Assembly (NCBI GenBank): GCA_016874775.1 | Contig: VGTJ01000048.1 | Coordinates: forward strand, 1 to 32,749 | DNA: 32,749 nucleotides | Source: Deltaproteobacteria bacterium | Lineage (GTDB): Bacteria > Desulfobacterota > Binatia > Bin18 | Direction: 5' to 3' | Shown: piece by piece, positions 25,144 through 32,749 of the stretch | Layout of the letters: every line of letters starts with the position of its first letter | How positions within the stretch are numbered: position 1 is the first letter of the stretch | Made by a program: the position numbers and the translations under genes | The notes under the pieces: model-generated | Told to the model about the DNA's origin: nothing | The model's database searches: none | Seen by the model: only the letters and a program-made list of their open reading frames with translations

Positions 25144-26610
25144 TTACTGTGGGACATTAGGACGACTTTTGCAAGAGGAAAGGTACTCGGCGGCTTGCTG
25201 TTCAACGACCGTTCCCTTGAAGAAGTTTGGATCCGCACTTCCCCATAAGCGGACCAGATTGCCAAACACAAAGTCACGGAAGTCCTCTTCGGTCAGCGCT
25301 CCTTCGTCAACCAGTTCACGCGCCTCGGGAAGCACGTGAGTCATATCCATACAGTCAAAGTGGCCAATGTCTGAACCCATGAACGCCCGGAGCTTGGCGT
25401 CGAACGGATTCGCCTTGGCACGGAAGGCCCATGCATTGACAGGGTCATCGGGTTCACAGCCGAAGTAGAAGTTCGAAACGAACAAATCGTGAATGTCCTC
25501 TGCTCGCGCAATCTCGCAACGAGCAAAGTCATCCACCGGTGCGAACCCAGCGAGCATCCGCCCGATCGACTCAAGCTGGTCCCGATGTCTGGCGAGCGGT
25601 TCGCCGCCGTAGCGCTGGACATAGTCAGCGATCACGCGCATATCGAGATTCGCTGGGTCAGTATACTCAAGGGCCACGCTACTCCGTTTCTTCCAGTGGC
25701 CAATGAGATCGCTATAGAGCGTGCACGCCCAACCGACTCCTCCCTCCAGGAACGCGAAGTTGAGCGTGGAAAAACGGCGAGTGACACCGCTCAAGAATAG
25801 GGATTTGCATACCGCTTCACCCGCAGCCGCGAAATGGCCGATATGATTGTAGACAAAGTTAGAGATCGAAGCGCGCGTACCCACACCTTGGGAAGCGGTA
25901 TGAAACGTTGGCACGACTTTCAACTCAACACATTTTGCCCACACCGGATCGTAGTCATATTGGCTGTCTAACCCCAGCGTATCAAGCCAGGTGGCATAAC
26001 GATTGGTGATACCCTTCTGTAGTGCCACGTCAATCGGTCGGCGTACCAAGCTGGAAAACATCAAAGCTCTCAACCCAAGCTGCTTGACGACAACCTCAAG
26101 CTCAGCAATCGCCTCCGCTGGGGTATGCATCGGTATGCAGGCCGCCGGAATCAGCCGATCGCCCAGGCCGCGGAACAGATCTGCAGCCATCACGTTATAG
26201 GCGCGGTAGGCTGCACTGCGCACTTCTGGGTCGCGCATCGCCGGAAAGAACAGTGCGAGCGTCGGATACACGACCGCAAAATCAAGTCCGATGTCGGCCA
26301 TTCGTTCGTAGAGCAGCTTGGGGAGCATCGCAGTCGCGCGATCAAGCGAATTCTTGGTCGGGAGCGCCCACCACGATGGCTGCATCGCGCGTCGTGCATG
26401 ACGCTCGTCGAGGGTCATGCGCGCCCAATGTTGTAGGTCGCCGCCATATTCGTTCCGGCGATACCGTTCGACCATCGTTGGCCCGCCGACTCGCGCGAGG
26501 TAGTCGAGAAACGTCGGCTCGAACTCAATCCAATGGCCGTCACCGTCGATGACAGGATGCTTCAGGCGTGCACGGAGTACCGCTGAGGTTGCTGTGCGCT
26601 GCGAATCCAT
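25144..26610 (-). CDS. Amidohydrolase-2 family protein, long form
   Basis: This 488-residue member is about 120 residues longer than the two plus-strand paralogues. It opens with HPVIDGDGHWIEFEP (metal D24-x-H26), has a helical insertion near 45-95, the LGLRALMFSSLVRRP segment, FHTASQGVG in place of the usual FHIL histidine strand, the FLEGGVGWACTLYSDL strand and a distal FMGSDIGHFDCMDM carrying the late aspartate. GGAGGAG seven bases before the ATG supports the start. It lies between the acyl-CoA dehydrogenase pair and the monooxygenase. It may hydrolyse the ester or lactone formed by the monooxygenase, or decarboxylate an intermediate; the sequence does not decide. Confidence 0.87.
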   Translation of the reverse strand: MDSQRTATSAVLRARLKHPVIDGDGHWIEFEPTFLDYLARVGGPTMVERYRRNEYGGDLQHWARMTLDERHARRAMQPSWWALPTKNSLDRATAMLPKLLYERMADIGLDFAVVYPTLALFFPAMRDPEVRSAAYRAYNVMAADLFRGLGDRLIPAACIPMHTPAEAIAELEVVVKQLGLRALMFSSLVRRPIDVALQKGITNRYATWLDTLGLDSQYDYDPVWAKCVELKVVPTFHTASQGVGTRASISNFVYNHIGHFAAAGEAVCKSLFLSGVTRRFSTLNFAFLEGGVGWACTLYSDLIGHWKKRSSVALEYTDPANLDMRVIADYVQRYGGEPLARHRDQLESIGRMLAGFAPVDDFARCEIARAEDIHDLFVSNFYFGCEPDDPVNAWAFRAKANPFDAKLRAFMGSDIGHFDCMDMTHVLPEARELVDEGALTEEDFRDFVFGNLVRLWGSADPNFFKGTVVEQQAAEYLSSCKSRPNVPQ

Positions 26611-26633
26611 CTGGTCACTCCTCCAGCACCCGG

Positions 26634-27878
26634 CTAGTTCCTCCGCACATTGCGGAACGGTCCGGTGTCGAAGCGTGGCTCCTTCGGGAGATCAAGTACA
26701 CGCTCGGAGATGATGTTGCGCTGAATCTCATCGGTGCCACCGGCGATAGAGATGGCCGGCACCGAGATTAGAATCTCAGCGATAATCCCGTTTCGCGGGC
26801 TCTCGGGTCCGCTAAGCAGTGCGTCCGTTCCGGTCATCAGCGTATGCACCCGCGCACAGGCCCGGGCGACGTGGCTGGCGGCAAGCTTGCCAAGTGAGCC
26901 TTCCGGTCCTTGCGGTCGCCCCTGCTGCTGCGCGGCACGAGCGCGACGCGCGGTCCACTCGGCTGACTTGGCCAGGATCATCAACTTGGCGATCTCCTGC
27001 CGTATGTGCAGGTCCTTGTTCGCACCCGTCTCTTTGGCGCGATCGAGAATGAGGTCAACGCGCCCAGCACGTTGCGGATACCACTTGTAGGGTTGATTGG
27101 CGGTTTCCAACTCGCGCCGCTCTTCCTCGTACATGCGTCCCGCGCGGGCGCCCTTGCGAGTCGGCACGTTCAGCCCATCCGCCCCGCGACGTTCGTGGGC
27201 CAGCGTGGTCATCGCGATTTTCCAGCCTTCGCCGACCCGTCCGACCAGGCTATCGGTTGGTACTTGCGCGTCGGTGAAAAACACCTGGTTAAACGACGCA
27301 TGGCCATTCATCTGTTTGAGCGGCTGCACGTCCACGCCCGGCTGCCGTATCTCGATGACAAAATATGACATTCCTTCATGCTTGGGTGCATCCCAATCCG
27401 TGCGTGCCAGCAACAGACCGTAATTGGCATGATGGGCACTGGTGGTCCACACTTTCTGGCCATTGATGAGCCAAAAATCGCCGTGCAGATCAGCACGTGT
27501 CGTGGCCCCGGCAAGATCTGAACCGCTTCCCGGCTCGCTGAAGAGCTGGCACCACGTGTCTTCGCCGGTAAGGATGCGGCGTAGATACTTTTCTTTCTGC
27601 CGATCCGTGCCATGCTCCAGCAGCGTCGCCGCAGCTAGCAGTCGTACGCCAGACCTCGCTACCCCGACCGCGCCGACGTTGGCGAACTCTTCTTCTACTG
27701 CGCGCACGAGGCCCACCGGTAATCCGCGACCGTGCCACTTCTCCGGCCATTGCGGCATACCCCAACCTGAGTCGACCAGCTCGTTGCGCCATGCGACCAA
27801 CGACATCTCAGGATCCCAGTTGGCCGCGAGCCAGGCTCGTACTTCAGCTCGCACGTCAGCTTCATTCATTTTGCTCAT
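26634..27878 (-). CDS. Acyl-CoA dehydrogenase (second of a pair)
   Basis: This 414-residue flavoenzyme has the acyl-CoA dehydrogenase core: QLFSEPGSGSDLAGATTRAD for FAD and substrate contact, INGQKVWTTSAHHANYGLLLART, and the C-terminal AGGTDEIQRNIISERVLDLP. The usual Glu-Gly-Thr of medium-chain enzymes is Gly-Gly-Thr, so the base, if any, lies elsewhere, as in several family branches. It follows the first dehydrogenase with only three bases between stop and start, so they are translationally coupled and probably form a heteromer. An internal ATG at 27869 is an alternative start. Together they would introduce a 2,3-double bond in an acyl-CoA. Confidence 0.92.
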   Translation of the reverse strand: MSKMNEADVRAEVRAWLAANWDPEMSLVAWRNELVDSGWGMPQWPEKWHGRGLPVGLVRAVEEEFANVGAVGVARSGVRLLAAATLLEHGTDRQKEKYLRRILTGEDTWCQLFSEPGSGSDLAGATTRADLHGDFWLINGQKVWTTSAHHANYGLLLARTDWDAPKHEGMSYFVIEIRQPGVDVQPLKQMNGHASFNQVFFTDAQVPTDSLVGRVGEGWKIAMTTLAHERRGADGLNVPTRKGARAGRMYEEERRELETANQPYKWYPQRAGRVDLILDRAKETGANKDLHIRQEIAKLMILAKSAEWTARRARAAQQQGRPQGPEGSLGKLAASHVARACARVHTLMTGTDALLSGPESPRNGIIAEILISVPAISIAGGTDEIQRNIISERVLDLPKEPRFDTGPFRNVRRN

Positions 27879-27881
27879 CGC

Positions 27882-29066
27882 TCATACCCCCCAGCGCTGC
27901 ATTAAGAGTTCTCGATGGTAATACGGTTCGCCCAGAAAAACCTCAGAGCTTTTGGCGCGCTTGAACCATAGATGCGTGTCGTTATCCCAGGTAAAACCGA
28001 TGCCACCGTGAATCTGAATCGTCTCGATGGCGAGATGCAGGTACATTTCCGAAGCTGAGGCTTTCGCCAAACACGCCAGTGCAGGCCACTCCGGGTCCTC
28101 GGCTGCGGCGGCTTGCGCCGCATAGTAGGCCGCGGATTTCGCCAGCTCCATCTCCAGCAACATGTCAGCGCACTTGTGTTTAATCGCCTGAAACGAGCCA
28201 ATCGTGCGGCCGAACTGCACTCGTAGTTTTGTGTAATTCACTGCCGAATCGAACAACGTCTGGGCACCACCGACCATCTCATTGGCCAGCGCCACGGCGG
28301 CTTGGTCCAGGGTGCGCGTGAGCGCCTTTGCTCCATCAGTTCCACTGCCCAGGAGATCTGCGTGTACCCCACGAAAATCGACGCGCGCGAGCTTACGAGT
28401 CGGGTCCATCGACGGCAGCAGGCGTCGCTCGACGCCACTGGCATCGGCACGCACCGTGAAGAGCGCGAGACCATCATCCCCGCTAGTGCCACCGATGCGG
28501 CCAGCGACGACGAGCAGATCAGCGACATGCCCATCCACTACATAACTTTTTGTTCCTTGCAAGCGAAACCCATTGCCGTCAGGAGTTGCGACCAGCTCGA
28601 TGGCGTGCGGATTCCACTGACCATTCAGCTCGGTGACGGCCAACGTGGCCAGTCGCTTGCCACTGGCGAGGTCAGGCAGCACGTTCGCTTTCTGCGCGTC
28701 AGTGCCAGCGTTGAGGATCGCATTGGTTGCCAGCACCGCGGTGGAGAAATATGGCGCGCATAACAATGCACGCCCCATCTCCTCCGTGACAATGCACATC
28801 TCGACCATGCCAAACCCGCCACCGCCGTACTGTTCGGCGATGTGAATTCCAGGTAACGCGAGTTGGTCGCTGAGCTGACGCCAGGTGTCGGCATCATACC
28901 CCTCAGACGTTTCCATAAGACGCCGGACTTCCGTCGTAGGGGATTTCTCCTGCAGAAATCGCCGCGTCGCCGCGCGAAATTCCTCCTGCTCGTCCGTGAA
29001 CGCAAACTGGATGCGTCGCGCAGGCTCTACCTTAGATGTATCTGTTACATTCATTGCTGTTGCCAT
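27882..29066 (-). CDS. Acyl-CoA dehydrogenase (first of a pair)
   Basis: This protein of about 394 residues shows the family order: RIQFAFTDEQEEFRAATRRFL, the LPGIHIAEQYGGGGFGMVEM helix, VTELNGQWNPHAIEL in place of the usual T-EP-GSD loop, FQAIKHKCADMLLEMELAKSAAYYAA and IHGGIGFTWDNDTHLWFKRA. The unusual loop suggests it has lost part of the FAD site and may be the partner subunit in an alpha2beta2 enzyme, like the paired FadE/ChsE proteins of steroid catabolism. The in-frame ATG at 29102 is possible, and 29054 is another; I chose 29066 since GGCGGAG lies just before it, although the spacing is short. It is the first gene of the compact operon; 137 bp separate it from the luciferase-like gene. 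Confidence 0.87.
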   Translation of the reverse strand: MATAMNVTDTSKVEPARRIQFAFTDEQEEFRAATRRFLQEKSPTTEVRRLMETSEGYDADTWRQLSDQLALPGIHIAEQYGGGGFGMVEMCIVTEEMGRALLCAPYFSTAVLATNAILNAGTDAQKANVLPDLASGKRLATLAVTELNGQWNPHAIELVATPDGNGFRLQGTKSYVVDGHVADLLVVAGRIGGTSGDDGLALFTVRADASGVERRLLPSMDPTRKLARVDFRGVHADLLGSGTDGAKALTRTLDQAAVALANEMVGGAQTLFDSAVNYTKLRVQFGRTIGSFQAIKHKCADMLLEMELAKSAAYYAAQAAAAEDPEWPALACLAKASASEMYLHLAIETIQIHGGIGFTWDNDTHLWFKRAKSSEVFLGEPYYHRELLMQRWGV

Positions 29067-29203
29067 GTTCTCCGCCACACGGTCCGAAAATGCTCGGATC
29101 ATGCCATGAATAGATCAGTGCAGCAATGAGTCGCGACCACAGAGGGTCACGCGGCGTAATTCGCTGAGAATCACACCGCATAGGGGCTACAAGCCCGGTA
29201 GTA

Positions 29204-30529
29204 TTAGAACCCTAACTCAGCCAGCGGACCGCGATCGACGACCGGGGTTCGCTTGGTCCCGGCACTCAATGCGACCGAGCCAGGCGTACGTTCAAACGGA
29301 TCTGCCAAACCGATTGCCTTGGCGTGTGCTTTGAGTTCGGGAATCACCTCTTCCGCAAACAAGCGCATGCTGGTGCGGCGCTCTTCGTTCTCATGCGTGC
29401 CTTGGAGGCTGAGAATAATGAAGATGCCCACACGCAGGACACTCATGATCCCCTTGATCTTCGGAATCACCGTCTGCGGCGTGCCCACAATCACCTGCAT
29501 GTTCTTTTGCCCGCGCATCAGCGCCCCCTGCAGCTTGCGTCGCACGTCGGCGTAATCGATCTCAGCAGTACCACCCTGCATCTGCTCCTTCAACTTCTCG
29601 CCGCTAACCCCGAGCCACGCGCTGCTCTGCATCTTTGCCAGAGTACGAATCGCGGCTTTCGAGTTGTAGCCCGGCGGCATGGTGAATTCCGCTGCCGAGA
29701 ACGCATTCTGTCCCCCGCCATAGACGAACCCGGCAGCAGCTTGCTGTGCTTTCTCCTCGGTCTCGCCCAAGGCTGTCGCGACCATATAGCCGAAATTCTC
29801 CGGTCCGGCTTGATAGCCATGTTTGGCGGCTTCGTCAGCGTAGAAGTCCCACAGATCACACGTAGGCCGCAGTGGAGTGCCCAGCCCAATATACGGATAG
29901 CGATGTGAGGCACACCATTCGACGGTCTCTGGGCTCAGTGTACCAGGAATCCACATGGGCGGATGGGGTTTTTGGTAAGGAAGTGCCCACGGATTGACGT
30001 GACGATAGTGAAAATGTTTCCCTTCGTAGCGCCACGGTCCGGGGCGGGTCCAGGCCTGGACGATAAAGTCATGCGCTTCGTTGAATAACTCACGGTTATA
30101 CGCAGGATTGGCGTTATTGAAGATCTGCTCGCTGCCCGCGCCGCGCACCCAGCCAGTGACTAATCGCCCACGCGAAATCAGATCAATCTCTGCCAACTCC
30201 TCAGCCATGCGCAGCGGATGCTTGATCACCGGCAGTGGATTGCCAACCAACACGATACGGGCGCGCTTGGTACGATAGGCGAGAATCGATGCTTCAACGT
30301 TCATCACCGACCCCATGCAGATCGGGTTGCCGTGATGTTCATTGAGCGCAAGGGCGTCGAAGCCGAGGTCTTCGGCATAGCAATATTCGTCAAGGTAATA
30401 ATGATAATCATCAGCCGCCTTTTCGCGGTCGAAATGCTCATTTGATACGGCGAAGAAAGCGCGATTTCTCAAAATGAGTTCTTCAGGTAGCCAGCGATAC
30501 GGTCGTTCAGTGAAATATCCTATTTGCAT
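29204..30529 (-). CDS. LLM-class flavin-dependent oxidoreductase
   Basis: A 441-residue luciferase-like TIM-barrel monooxygenase using reduced FMN (F420 is also possible in this class). Segments include MQIGYFTERPYRW at the start, ALNEHHGNPICMGS and VLVGNPLPVIKHPLRMAEELAEIDLISRGRL, the latter being the family's core flavin-site strand, GWVRGAGSEQ, HPPMWIPGTLSPETVEW, and VIVGTPQTVIPKIKGI near the C-terminus. GAGGAA eight bases before the ATG supports the start. It overlaps by ten bases the end of the small amidohydrolase remnant, and lies upstream of the acyl-CoA dehydrogenase pair. It could feed the operon by oxidising a terpenoid, alkane sulfonate or ketone; a flavin reductase partner is not seen nearby. 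Confidence 0.92.
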   Translation of the reverse strand: MQIGYFTERPYRWLPEELILRNRAFFAVSNEHFDREKAADDYHYYLDEYCYAEDLGFDALALNEHHGNPICMGSVMNVEASILAYRTKRARIVLVGNPLPVIKHPLRMAEELAEIDLISRGRLVTGWVRGAGSEQIFNNANPAYNRELFNEAHDFIVQAWTRPGPWRYEGKHFHYRHVNPWALPYQKPHPPMWIPGTLSPETVEWCASHRYPYIGLGTPLRPTCDLWDFYADEAAKHGYQAGPENFGYMVATALGETEEKAQQAAAGFVYGGGQNAFSAAEFTMPPGYNSKAAIRTLAKMQSSAWLGVSGEKLKEQMQGGTAEIDYADVRRKLQGALMRGQKNMQVIVGTPQTVIPKIKGIMSVLRVGIFIILSLQGTHENEERRTSMRLFAEEVIPELKAHAKAIGLADPFERTPGSVALSAGTKRTPVVDRGPLAELGF

Positions 30530-30708
30530 CTTAGTGTTCCTCGTTCAGGGTTGTTATTGAACGGCAGCACTTCCCAGCCGTTTTCCTCGTATTCTCTACA
30601 TAGAGCATGATCACACCAGTGCGGATCGATATACCTCTGCCACATATCACGTGGTTCCAGTCCACGCCCAGCGGCATCGACCACTCGACTCACCTTCTTC
30701 GTCGCCAT
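30520..30708 (-). pseudogene. N-terminal remnant of an amidohydrolase-2 gene
   Basis: The 62-residue frame reads VVDAAGRGLEPRDMWQRYID then ENGWEVLPFNN, clearly the first 50-60 residues of an amidohydrolase-2 protein (compare V-D-x-D-G-H-x-x-E-P-x-x-x-W). The metal ligands D and H of that motif are replaced by A13 and R15, and the frame ends at position 62 of an expected 370-490. A strong ribosome site (GGAGG seven bases before the ATG at 30708) is preserved, and its stop overlaps the luciferase-like gene by ten bases. Most likely a deletion remnant; translation might still be used to couple to the next gene. Confidence 0.7.
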
Positions 30709-30984
30709 GTCGTACCTCCACTTTTTGCAGGGGCTCTCCCATGTAGCAGGTCTGTCGCCGGTGCACCAGTCGAGGTCACTGTTGGCAGGCTAAAACGCGA
30801 CGAATAGACTGCATCACGGGGCGTGATGCGCTCGCCACAGATACGACCGATCGTACAGAAAAAGAGGAAATTTCCATTATATGAACGTGATCGTCATTGC
30901 AGACGGGGGCCTATTGTCAACGAAAGCGGAAACGAGGAAAAGTGGGCCACAGGACATAAAACCTCAGGATTGGACTGTCGGTGA

Positions 30985-32277
30985 CTACGCCGCCTGTACC
31001 CGCTCCCACAGCCGATACGGACCGAGCCGTGTGAGCAATATCGATGCGACCAACGTGATCACGACAAAGTTTCCTAACACGAGGCTATACGAACCCGTAG
31101 CGTCGAACCCCTTGCCCATGAGGAACGGACCAACTCCAGCGCCGAGATAAAAGATGGCAAAGACATAGCCATAAATCTCACCGAAGGCGCGTAGCCCAAA
31201 GTAGCGTCCCACCAGGTAGCCAATGATGTCGACCTCAGCTCCCAGACCCAAACCGACCAGCATAGCAGCGACATACGCGAGCGGTCCGGAGACACCACTC
31301 CACAGCAGTAACAGTCCCACCGTCAGAGCAACAAAGAAACTCAGAGTGACATAGGGTGCGAAAAAACGGTCGAGGAGATGCCCTGCCCACACGCGACCGA
31401 CCAGAACCGTGCCGCCAGAGAGGGACGACGCAAAGGCGGCGCTTTGCGCGGAGATTCCACGATCGGTGAGCAAGGGAATCAAATGTACGATCGCGCCACT
31501 GGTGGCCATCGACACCAAGAAAAAGGCCACGGTCATCAACCAGAACGTACTGGTACGCCAGGCCTCATGACACTGCAGGCCGACAAGTTGCCTGTGAGGT
31601 GTTGTCGCTTCGCTTGGCGGTATTGGCGCGCCGTCCGGTCGCAACCCGAGCGATTCCGGCGTGTCGCGCAACAGCAAGCCGACCGTGGGAACCGCGATCA
31701 CTATAACCAAGAGCCCAAGACAGACGTAGGCCACGCGCCAGCCGCCAGTGGTCACCAGTGCATGTGCGAGCGACGGCATCACGAATGAGCCTAAGCCAAC
31801 GCCCGCCATTGCCAACCCCAACGCGAGTCCGCGCTTTTTGTCAAACCAGTGGGAGATCACGCGTGCGTAGGGCAGAGGCGTCGTCCCACTACTCACTAGC
31901 CCGATGGCCAAATATAGCGCGTAGAAATGCCAGAGATGTGACGAAAGAAAGTAGCCAGACATGAGGCAGAGGCCGAACAACAGCAAGGATGGGATGACCA
32001 CGACCCGCACACCGTAGCGATCGACGATGCGACCCAGCAGCGGTAATGCCGCACTTCCACTCAGTGTACACAGCATATAGGCAAACGAGATCTCGGCACG
32101 ATTCCAGTGAAACTCTTGATTCAACGGTTTGAGGAACACCCCTAGTGTAAACATGACAAGTGGAGCGAGGCTAAGGAACAAGCCAACTATCGCTGCTACG
32201 ACAATCCACCACCCGTAGAATATTCGGTCTGCGGTTCTGCTTGTTGCCTCTTTGATAGGTACGCTGTGTCCTGCCAT
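30985..32277 (-). CDS. MFS transporter (OFA / monocarboxylate-like)
   Basis: A 430-residue carrier with about twelve membrane segments. It opens with IFYGWWIVVAAIVGLFLSLA, a first helix common to bacterial MFS oxalate/formate- and monocarboxylate-type carriers, and contains LGRIVDRYGVRVVVIPSLL (loop 2-3) and GLALGLAMAGVGLGSFVMPSLAHALV in helix 4-5. The open frame extends to 32568, but the extra 97 residues are unlike transporter sequence; the ATG at 32277 gives the family's usual length, with AGGGG upstream as a weak ribosome site. It lies upstream of the luciferase-like gene by about 460 bp. Likely an organic-acid transporter for the pathway; substrate unknown. Confidence 0.88.
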   Translation of the reverse strand: MAGHSVPIKEATSRTADRIFYGWWIVVAAIVGLFLSLAPLVMFTLGVFLKPLNQEFHWNRAEISFAYMLCTLSGSAALPLLGRIVDRYGVRVVVIPSLLLFGLCLMSGYFLSSHLWHFYALYLAIGLVSSGTTPLPYARVISHWFDKKRGLALGLAMAGVGLGSFVMPSLAHALVTTGGWRVAYVCLGLLVIVIAVPTVGLLLRDTPESLGLRPDGAPIPPSEATTPHRQLVGLQCHEAWRTSTFWLMTVAFFLVSMATSGAIVHLIPLLTDRGISAQSAAFASSLSGGTVLVGRVWAGHLLDRFFAPYVTLSFFVALTVGLLLLWSGVSGPLAYVAAMLVGLGLGAEVDIIGYLVGRYFGLRAFGEIYGYVFAIFYLGAGVGPFLMGKGFDATGSYSLVLGNFVVITLVASILLTRLGPYRLWERVQAA

Positions 32278-32455
32278 GCGGTTGCCCCTGTTCGAGTGAG
32301 GCTTGACTCGTACTCGCATCTGCCTCGCTGCGCAAGCGGCGCACTGCTTACCCACTGTGAGGAATACCAGATCTGTGCTCTTTACATTAGCAGTTGCTCT
32401 GGCGTAGGGTCTGGGAGACGGACAGGATCGGACGAACACGAAGGAGGGAACGCCC

Positions 32456-32479
32456 ATGCGATGGTTTGTCTGCGCATAA
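32456..32479 (+). other. Seven-codon mini-frame behind a strong ribosome site
   Basis: AAGGAGGG (32441-32448) is followed seven bases later by an ATG and the frame MRWFVCA then TAA. It lies 60 bp before the MFS relic at 32540. It could be a leader peptide or the remnant of a larger decayed gene. Function is unsupported. Confidence 0.25.
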
Positions 32480-32539
32480 AAGCTGGGGGTCGCAGCAACT
32501 CGGTAGCGAGCAGGTTCACCTTTCACGCGGAGGCGAGGT

Positions 32540-32626
32540 ATGGCAACGACAGAGCGCCGGGATACCAAGATCTTCTACGGCTGGTGGGTCGTGGTTGCAG
32601 CCGCAATCGGGTCGTTCTTGAGTTAG
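32540..32626 (+). pseudogene. Relic of an MFS transporter gene (first helix only)
   Basis: The 28-residue frame MATTERRDTKIFYGWWVVVA continues AAIGSFLS and then stops at TAG (32624-32626). It aligns with the start of the opposite-strand MFS protein (IFYGWWIVVAAIVGLFLS). GGAGG five bases before the ATG is retained. The downstream bases to 32749 show no continuing transporter sequence. This is a truncated paralogue, divergently placed to its intact relative. Confidence 0.65.
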
Positions 32627-32687
32627 GCATGGGCAAGAATTAAGTTACCGATTAAGAGCGAGGAAGAAGCGTATAGTTCCAATCGCC

Positions 32688-32744
32688 ATGAAACTTACCG
32701 GGTTTGATATTGAGCGCTTGAAACTCATCGTCGGAGACCTGTAG
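32688..32744 (+). other. Short open frame at the right edge
   Basis: A frame beginning MKLTGFDIERLKLIVGDL ends at TAG 32742-32744. It has the look of an N-terminus but is too short to classify, and it may be another truncated gene or chance. Confidence 0.15.
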
Positions 32745-32749
32745 GCCTT

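Noticed and set aside
32278-32568. N-terminal extension of the minus-strand MFS transporter
   Set aside because: The 97 extra residues are not membrane-like and are antisense to the MFS relic; a normal-length protein starts at 32277.
1-32749. CRISPR array, tRNA, rRNA or phage structural genes
   Set aside because: No evenly spaced direct repeats, cloverleaf-like sequence or phage gene families were found. The repeats present are palindromic and irregular.

Overview
The window looks like a chromosomal segment of an uncultured, moderately GC-rich soil or sediment bacterium. I infer this from gene content: four members of the amidohydrolase-2 family, two long Baeyer-Villiger-type flavin monooxygenases, a luciferase-like monooxygenase, paired acyl-CoA dehydrogenases, a class III CoA-transferase and several Shine-Dalgarno sites of the GGAGG type. 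This mix is typical of Binatota, Tectomicrobia or other former deltaproteobacterial lineages, and also of some actinobacteria. No rRNA, tRNA, phage gene or CRISPR array is visible, so the taxonomy is only a guess.

Layout. The left third (1-9.5 kb) is loose and partly decayed. It holds a fumarylacetoacetate-hydrolase-family gene (-) divergent from an amidohydrolase (+), then a nested inverted-repeat element next to a PAS/PAS/HisKA sensor kinase that ends before its ATPase domain. A repeat island follows, bounded by long inverted termini (about 4585-4989). After it come a 3'-truncated nicotinate phosphoribosyltransferase, a CmcJ/NvfI-like non-haem iron oxygenase, and a first Baeyer-Villiger-type monooxygenase (-) preceded by an unlisted-type 56-residue small gene.

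The middle (9.7-19.4 kb) is a plus-strand series with modest gaps: a secreted PQQ-type beta-propeller interrupted by one amber codon, an HSL-family esterase, a zinc alcohol dehydrogenase, a double-NIPSNAP protein, NudC, an MFS transporter, a D-2-hydroxyacid dehydrogenase and a second amidohydrolase.

The right part (19.5-32.3 kb) is on the minus strand. Its core is a very compact operon, read from 29.1 kb down to 20.3 kb: acyl-CoA dehydrogenase, acyl-CoA dehydrogenase, amidohydrolase, Baeyer-Villiger-type monooxygenase, isocitrate-lyase/PEP-mutase-family protein, crotonase, class III CoA-transferase. An AllA-like gene lies downstream. A luciferase-like monooxygenase, a 62-residue amidohydrolase remnant and an MFS transporter lie upstream. 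At the right edge a short relic of a second MFS gene points the other way.

Together the intact genes suggest uptake (MFS), oxygenation of a ketone or cyclic ketone to an ester or lactone (monooxygenases), ester opening (esterase, amidohydrolases), alcohol and 2-hydroxyacid oxidation, CoA activation and a beta-oxidation-like sequence ending in carbon-carbon cleavage. The substrate cannot be named from sequence. The most distinctive candidates for new biology are the seven-gene operon, whose crotonase and lyase both lack a textbook catalytic residue, the small gene ahead of the first monooxygenase, and the composite repeat element at 4.6-5.0 kb.
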